DNA of 64,000 nucleotides from Typhlomys cinereus (lineage: Eukaryota; Chordata; Mammalia; Rodentia; Platacanthomyidae): the NCBI GenBank assembly GCA_023101885.1, contig JALPQD010000630.1:76844-140843 (forward strand), written 5' to 3'. Each line of letters opens with the position of its first letter. The stretch's first letter is position 1. The position numbers were made by a program, and so were the translations under genes. Below, in pieces: positions 58,138 through 64,000 of this stretch. The notes below the pieces were generated by a model, which worked only from the letters and a program-made list of their open reading frames with translations, had not been told where the DNA came from and did not search any database.

Positions 58138-58305
58138 AAATATGTCAGCATATACCTACAATCATAGGACTGAGGAAGTGGAGACAGGATGATCAGGAGT
58201 TCAAGGTCATTAGCTACATAGTGAGTTCAAGGACACTCTGGGCTCCATGAGACTCTCTCAAAATAATAATAATAATAATAATAGTAATAATAATATCAAT
58301 ACAAC
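58138..58305 (+). mobile_element. B1 SINE with (AAT)n tail
   Basis: 'gcatatacctacaatcatagg', 'gatcaggagttcaaggtcat', 'gagttcaaggacactctggg', then AAT repeats at 58,262-58,300. Confidence 0.8.
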
Positions 58306-59090
58306 AATACCAAGGAGCGGCAAGCTGACCAGACCTACTACAATGTCGTCTGTGCTGACAGCACAAGGCGGGGAGGAAGCTGCTAAGGTTTTATGTTTGT
58401 TTGCTCAATCCCACAGAATGCCTAAATACTGGGCTCCAGGAAAGAACCATCCTGGGTGGGACAGAGACAGCCAGCCATCTCGTCCATAAGCCAAAGGCAG
58501 TGTCAACGCAGAGTGCCTGAGTGCCAAATCTTTGATCCTACATCTACTATGAAATAGTCTGATCATGTTCCATAAAAACGGCAGGTTGTTAGTTATCTAC
58601 CTAATATTCAGTCTGTCTCCTTTTCTAGTTACATAATTCGACTTGAGGGAGATGGGAATAGTAAAAGGTCCAGCTCAAAATCCAAATTTCCCAGCGTCTC
58701 TTAGAGAAATGAAATAACTCTGAGACTAAATGCTGACTTTTAATATATTGGACTTTGGGGGAGGGTGGGGAAAACCCCTATAAAAAGGCTGTTGAATCAG
58801 CTAAGAAATCCCTTTGGCCAGCCTCTTTCCTTTTTTTGTCAGAACCACAAATACAATCATTGTATGTACAGTGTCTGACTTGTGACTTTGAAGTGCTCTT
58901 GTGAGTGGGAGCCAAAAGGATGACTTATTGAAAGAAGGGTGCACATGGGTGACTCCACAGAGCCAGCATATATATCTATATTCCTGATGCCTCATGGCCA
59001 GGCAAGCTGCCCTAGAGACAGCCGGTTAGGTAAATTTGTTAAACTGATCGCTATATGAGTCTATGTTGTTAACAGAAAACAAACCACCAA
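58306..59090. other. Unassigned intergenic sequence
   Basis: No gene or named repeat. Confidence 0.4.
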
Positions 59091-59103
59091 AGATTTCTGT
59101 TCT

Positions 59104-59381
59104 TGGGGACTGGAGAGATGGCTCATGAGTTAAGACTCTGTCTCACAAGCAGAACATCCTGAGTTTGGATCCCAGGTGTCATGTAAAAAGTGCTAGGTAG
59201 AAATGGTAGTGGCCTGCACTTCTGGCCCTGATGGGTAGAATTTGGGAAATTCCAGAGCCAAGCAAATCCAGGATGATTCCCAAAGGCACCCTTGGTCCTT
59301 CATAGGGACACACAGTGCCCTCTGATACACACACACACACACACACACAAAATAAATACAAATAAAATATTTTTTAAAAAA
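59104..59381 (+). mobile_element. B2-like SINE with 11-bp TSD
   Basis: Head 'gactggagagatggctcatg', B box 'gagtttggatcccagg', full body, CA tail and AATAAA. ATTTCTGTTCT at 59,093-59,103 and 59,382-59,392. Confidence 0.92.
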
Positions 59382-59399
59382 ATTTCTGTTCTCGGTAAA

Positions 59400-59825
59400 C
59401 TACAAAACTGAATCTTTTTGTCCTGTGTGTGAACTGAAGTTCCCAGAGGAAGAGCCTCATCTGTACTAAAAATTCTGTAAGGCTGGTCGATGCTTAGAAC
59501 TTTGTGTTGGTGGAAAGTTGGAATGTTGCAGATTCACAGCTTAACTGACCTGAATTTCCTTTAGCTGCCTTAATTGCCAGCCATTGCCACTTCGTGTGTG
59601 AGCTGACATCATGATTAGAACATGAAGTATTTTGCAATGTATTAACTTAGCCGACTTAGTTAACAGTAATAGTTAATTACAACTATTAATAATAACATAA
59701 ATATTAAAATAATAACTAATAATAGTATTGACTTAGCAGACAGATTTCACTAATCTAAAAATTAAGGTTACCACTGAAAAGCATCTGAAATCAATAGTAG
59801 AATATTCCGTACTTTTCTGTAATCT
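59400..59825. other. Unassigned AT-rich sequence
   Basis: AT-rich, with AATAATA-like patches at 59,660-59,730; no gene. Confidence 0.4.
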
Positions 59826-59829
59826 ATTG

Positions 59830-60448
59830 TTATGGTTGCATTTTGGTGTCAACTTGACAGTTGCAGACTGTTTAGGGCGCAGCTGTGGAGGGTTAATGGT
59901 TGGAATGGCCCCTGAACAAGTCTGCAGGTACTTGAGTGATTGCTATGGAGAACCCAGCCCATAGTGGGTGGTACTTTCCATTGGTGGACCAGATAACATG
60001 AAGCGAAGGAGGAGGGACTTGCTCTTCTCTGATCTTATGTTGACTTGCTGTGGAGTCCACTCTGTGAGCGTTGTTCACTTTTAGAGCATCGTGGCCTTCT
60101 TTGTTGCTGCTGCTGTTGCCTCTGTCCTTGGCTGACTCAGAGCTTCATCTTTTCCATCATGTTGTTGCTGCCTGCACTGCCTCAGGAACCTGGTCTCTAG
60201 ACCTTGCTACTTTTCACTATTCTTCGCCAATGCCAGAACCCAGCGTCTTCGACCCTCCAGAGAAGTAAAGGCTTGAGACCTTCTTGGGATCTTTTGGCTT
60301 TGTGGAACATTCTGGTCAAGAGTGAGGCAACTGCGGGAGGCTACTTTGAAGGACACTATATTTTATTGTGAGTTATTTTAATAAACTTATTTTTATATAT
60401 TACATTCTATAGATTCTGTTTCTTCAGAGAACCCTGACTGATACATCT
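59830..60448 (+). mobile_element. Repeat family C (plus)
   Basis: Left end 'ttggtgtcaacttgacagttg' resembles the start of family A; right end 'gattctgtttcttcagagaac'/'cctgactgatac' matches 41,262-41,308. The two families may share termini. AATAAACTT occurs near 60,380. Confidence 0.6.
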
Positions 60449-60504
60449 ATCTACCAGAGAGTTCCACCAATGTATTTGAAAAATGCTTTGATTTATGATT
60501 TTCT

Positions 60505-60545
60505 TTCTCTCTTTCTCTCTTTCTTTCTTTCTTTCTTTCCTTCTT
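60505..60545. repeat. (TTTC)n simple repeat
   Basis: CTTT/CTTC repeats, about 40 bp. Confidence 0.9.
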
Positions 60546-60549
60546 TAGC

Positions 60550-61545
60550 TGTAACTAAAAAAACTTCATGAACATGTTACCACCTTGGAACATGTTATTT
60601 CAGACAATTGAATCCATGTTCTTGGACTATGGTCACTTGTATTTGGCCCCAGATCAAACTATCTCTTATTCTCTGTGAGGTTGGTTTTTACACGGGCATG
60701 TGACACATTGTTTATGAGGTGGGAAATTTCTGCTGATGTTACAAATGGTGGGACAGGACAGCAGATGAGAGTGTGGGTGGAGGGGGTGTTCTTTTGTTCT
60801 ATTTGGATGGAAATCCTGAAGACGCAAGGAGCAGATCGCCAAGAGTTGCTGGCCTTGAGCCCTCGGTTGCCAGAACCTTACCGGATGGCTCTTCAGCTCA
60901 GAAGCTCATAGCTCTAGGCCCTTGGAACAAGAAGTGTATGGATCCTGGGCTCCAGAGCAGAATCTTCTAGCATTAGGCACTCGGTTGATGTGGGTTTTCA
61001 AAGTCAGAGAGGCATGTGGCTCTGGACCCTGAGAACTGAGGACTCCAGCTCCAAGCATTCAAAGCCAGAGAATGCTGCTAGCTCCAGGCGTTCGGTCAGA
61101 GCCACACAGCTCTGAGCTTTAAGCGCCGCTGCCAACATGCAACCGCTGGTGTTACCATCTTGAGCTCCGGGTGTCGGGACCCTCAGCCGTGAGCCAGCAG
61201 CAGCTCTCCAGTGGTCAGGGTGTGCAGCTCTCCGGAGCGTCTCTCCTGGCAGCCTTCCCTGTTTCCTTCTCAGTATTCCTTGGTCGTTTGCCATCTCTGC
61301 TCCTGACTGTTCTATCAAGCTCTTCAGCCGCCTCCTAACTGTTCCGCAAACTGAAGGCTTACAGATCTGGAAATCCCCAGGGGCTTACAGCCTTGGGAAG
61401 CAGTGGCTACCTTCCACCTGTTGTTACTGTTGAATGTATGAGGCCGGAAGCCCCAAAGGCTTGTCTGCTCTTTGTGCAACACGATCAGCTCACTCTCCCT
61501 ACTTCTGATAATCGCTGCAAGTGTGCAGTAACAGACTGATTAGGA
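60550..61545. other. Unassigned sequence
   Basis: Moderately GC-rich with repeated 'ctggaccctgag'/'ctccagctcc'-like phrases (60,830-61,120), suggesting an imperfect internal repeat or LTR-type element. Not named. Confidence 0.35.
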
Positions 61546-61549
61546 GAAG

Positions 61550-62315
61550 CTTATGTCAGGGCCTAATGTTCTGATGAAGTTCACCATACGGAAGCATCCC
61601 AGCCTGACCTACAGAGACCTAAAGGTGGGCTCCTTACATACAAAGGAAAGCAGCATAACAATTGATGTAAACTTCCAGTCCACCAATCACAGGCTTTTTA
61701 TTAAGTCATCAGGAAAGCGTTCCCTATGCTCTGTGAGTGATAATAGCTGCAAGATGATTGGAACCCTCCAGAGAGACCACAAATGGGGTCGTGTGGAGGC
61801 CATCAAGGCCTGTCATACCAAAGTAGTTTCCCAGAATTGGTACAAGCTGTCTGGAACATCTGGGACAAAGCAGGACCTCTAAGCAGAAGTTGTGGCTGAC
61901 AGTGGTCTTTGCAACCAAAGTAAACTATTCTAGAGGTATCCATGAAGGGCTCAAAGCAGCCAGGCTGTGATGTTACAATCTGGCTGGTGGCCGAAAAAAG
62001 GGCTGCTTAATCGTGAACTCCCTGTTCAGGACGGCTGGGCACAAAGGAAGGGGCTGATAGGTGTCTATCAGGGAGCTGACCATCCCACTCCTGGCAGCTT
62101 AGATTATTTAAAGCAAAGAAAGAATTTAAGCAGTGCCTCCAATAAAGACCTACCATGAAATCAGCATTCTTAACACCCAGAGGAGGACTGGGTCCCCCAG
62201 AAACTTCTGCCTTAAAATTAATGAAAGAAACAAATTTGATCAGCTTTTAGTTAAGAGAAAGTGGTAGAGAGAAGAGTCTATGAGAAACCTAAAGATGAAA
62301 AAAAAAAAAAAAAGA
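61550..62315 (+). pseudogene. Possible processed retrocopy, source unknown
   Basis: An uninterrupted 109-codon frame at 61,553-61,882 begins MSGPNVLMKFTIRKHPSL. It is followed by more sequence with broken frames and ends in a 17-A run at about 62,298-62,314. The A run and lack of introns fit a retroposed cDNA. I do not recognise the parent gene and found no convincing target-site duplication, so an unclassified repeat is an equal possibility. Confidence 0.3.
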
Positions 62316-62394
62316 ATTCATGAAGATCGGCAGGCTTTGGTTAGCAAAGGCAGGAGGAAATAGTTGGTCATCCTCCATGAATCTGTGCTAGCTA

Positions 62395-62770
62395 GATAAT
62401 AGATGCCAACTTGACAATTAAAGGTTGAGCTCTGGGCACATTTGCAAAGACTCAGTAGTTAAGACAAGCCATAATCAAGTCTGCAGGGGAGTATTAGTTT
62501 GATGAGAGACGACCCTATCCGTAGTGGTTGGGATGGAGGGAAGTGGTTCATACCCTGGCATACTTCGGCAGACTTGCAGTCTGGCGAGTGAAGTTTGCCC
62601 CTTTCTCAACTCTGAGGCTACAGCGTGGCCAGTTTCATGGCTCCTGATATTGGTATGAACTACCCTGCCAAGCTGGACTAAGATATGTAACAGAATCATG
62701 AAAAAGCATAAGACCCTTTGTTCCCTAAGCCGGTTGGTCATGAATTTATTGATAACACACAAACTGCAAT
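62395..62770 (+). mobile_element. Interspersed repeat family A (plus)
   Basis: Sense-order blocks 'gatgccaacttgacaattaaagg', 'gagctctgggcacatttgc', 'gcagacttgcagtctggcgag' and 'gtggccagtttcatggctcc'. Most diverged of the family A copies here. Confidence 0.65.
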
Positions 62771-63335
62771 AGTATTCAAACCCCATCCACCCATTTTCAC
62801 CTTTACCCTACCACCTACGTACTCACACCTTGAGAACTAGAAATCCAGTCATATCTCCGAGGCTCTGGAGCAGTAATATAGCAGTTGCTGGCATTCTTGT
62901 GGGAAGCAAGTTTCCTCAGCTGCCCTCAAACTTCACATTGGATGTTTCTGAAAGCAATCCTAGCAGCCCATGAGGACTCCGTCCTAGCCTGAGTACTAGG
63001 ACACAGCCCTACAAACACAGCATTGGTTGTTTTATGGAAGGAAAAAAAAAAAAACGATGAAAGTGATTTCCAAGGGCTTTAATTTTCATGGAGACGAAGA
63101 TTGAGGAGAATGGTATTTCAAAAGAAATGCAGTCACAATTTATAGTTAGGATCTGTATCGATAGTTGATGAAAAGTAGGGGAAAATCACCTTTAAGAATA
63201 TTTTGCGTTGCGTGCTGTCTGACTACAGATGCAAAGTAACCAAATGCCTCCTATTCCTGCCAGCACACCTTCTTAACTGGACCATGTGACAAACTGGGAT
63301 CTGAGTTCTGAAATTTACACTCTGACCTCCATGTG
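62771..63335. other. Unassigned intergenic sequence
   Basis: No gene or repeat recognised. Confidence 0.4.
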
Positions 63336-63339
63336 TACA

Positions 63340-63351
63340 ATTTCTCTCTCA

Positions 63352-63392
<41 letters not shown>
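63340..63392. repeat. (CT)n microsatellite
   Basis: CT run of about 50 bp. Confidence 0.95.
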
Positions 63393-63394
<2 letters not shown>

Positions 63395-63464
63395 TTTTTT
63401 CAAGTAAATAAATGAATTATTTTTTTAAATGTAAAAAATTATCCTGTTGTTCTTGATTGTCAAG

Positions 63465-63742
63465 ATGGTTCAGCAGGGCACAAGAAAGAGTTCTAGGAAT
63501 TGCCACTGAGTCCTTACACCTCATCAGAGAGGAGGACTCAGAGGAAAGTTTGATATACTCATTAAAGGATGCTTCAGAGATGGGAGGAGGGAGCACTGGG
63601 AGAAAGGGAGGGAGGGGGGAAAAGAAGGGACAAAGCGGGGAGGGAACAGGGAGGTCCAGGGAGGGGTGGAGGGAGGGAGGGGACAGGGGTTCCTATTATG
63701 TTTGTATGAGCAGAAAAAAAATAAAATAAAATAAAACTATAA
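63465..63742 (+). mobile_element. L1 3' end, strongly truncated
   Basis: Same 3'UTR type as 4,035-5,882: 'cctcatcagagaggaggactc', GGGA-rich polypurine tract (63,580-63,690), 'tattatgtttgtatgagc', A-rich AAAAT tail. Confidence 0.85.
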
Positions 63743-63883
63743 GTTGAGATAAGAACAAGCTAGACTATGTGATGGTTGAAAATATAAGGGAGTTTTTGAA
63801 AGTTGATTAACATTAAGGACATATGTAAATTTAAAAGAAGAGGATTAAAAATTTTAAAAAGTCAAAAAAAAAAAAAAAAAAAA

Positions 63884-64000
63884 GGTTCAGCAGGGAAAAG
63901 CTTTTGCTATGTCCGCCAGCAACTTGAGTCCAATCCCCAGAGCTTACCTAGTAGTACGACAAAATCAACTCCTAAAAGTTGTCTTCAGGTCTCCACATGT
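63884..64000 (+). mobile_element. B2-type SINE, cut by window end
   Basis: 'ggttcagcagggaaaagctttt', 'cttgagtccaatccccag', 'aagttgtcttcaggtctcca'. Continues past 64,000. Confidence 0.65.

Overview
This is a mammalian, almost certainly rodent, nuclear window. Introns, GT/AG splice sites and long intergenic DNA are packed with B1-, B2-, B3-, B4- and ID-type SINEs, L1 fragments, MIR relics and LTRs. The commonest young SINE is a B2-like tRNA-derived element of about 280-310 bp that keeps clear A- and B-box motifs and perfect target-site duplications. That points to a mouse-like (myomorph) rodent outside the mouse/rat group, perhaps a jerboa; the species guess is weak.

The one protein-coding gene I can support is STYXL2 (formerly DUSP27), a striated-muscle dual-specificity pseudophosphatase. 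Coding exons 3-6 lie on the + strand at 24,402-24,496, 25,841-26,072, 27,914-28,131 and 31,173-33,940. The first coding exon (36 codons plus 2 nt, donor GTAAGT, matching phase) was not in the expected place. It is on the MINUS strand at 6,763-6,654, left of an 880-bp run of N (7,868-8,747). A candidate non-coding exon 1 with muscle-type promoter motifs (M-CAT, a palindromic MEF2 site, an E-box) also reads on the minus strand at about 7,603-7,412. Joined in silico, the five coding pieces keep frame and give 1,140 aa, close to the known orthologues. The simplest reading is that the contig left of the gap is inverted relative to the rest (scaffold misorientation); a real inversion inside intron 2 is the alternative.

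Layout: 1-7,867, probably inverted contig (polypyrimidine tract, L1 3' end, SINEs, STYXL2 exon 2 and promoter). 7,868-8,747, gap. 8,748-24,400, intron 2 as placed, with a heavily nested ancient L1 at 17.5-23.5 kb. 24,402-34,400, STYXL2 exons 3-6 and 3'UTR. 34.4-64 kb, repeat-rich intergenic DNA with no gene recognised; it holds a cluster of five LTRs of one family at 42-49.4 kb, including a close inverted pair, several SINEs with target-site duplications, and a unique GC-richer block at 44.0-44.5 kb that may be a conserved non-coding element. From human gene order (GPA33 - STYXL2 - POU2F1, general knowledge) GPA33 should lie upstream and POU2F1 downstream; no exon of either was recognised.

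I see no new multi-gene system. The most consequential observation is the split, opposite-strand STYXL2 gene model. No alignment or database search was run; repeat names come from recognising family motifs by eye and their edges are approximate.
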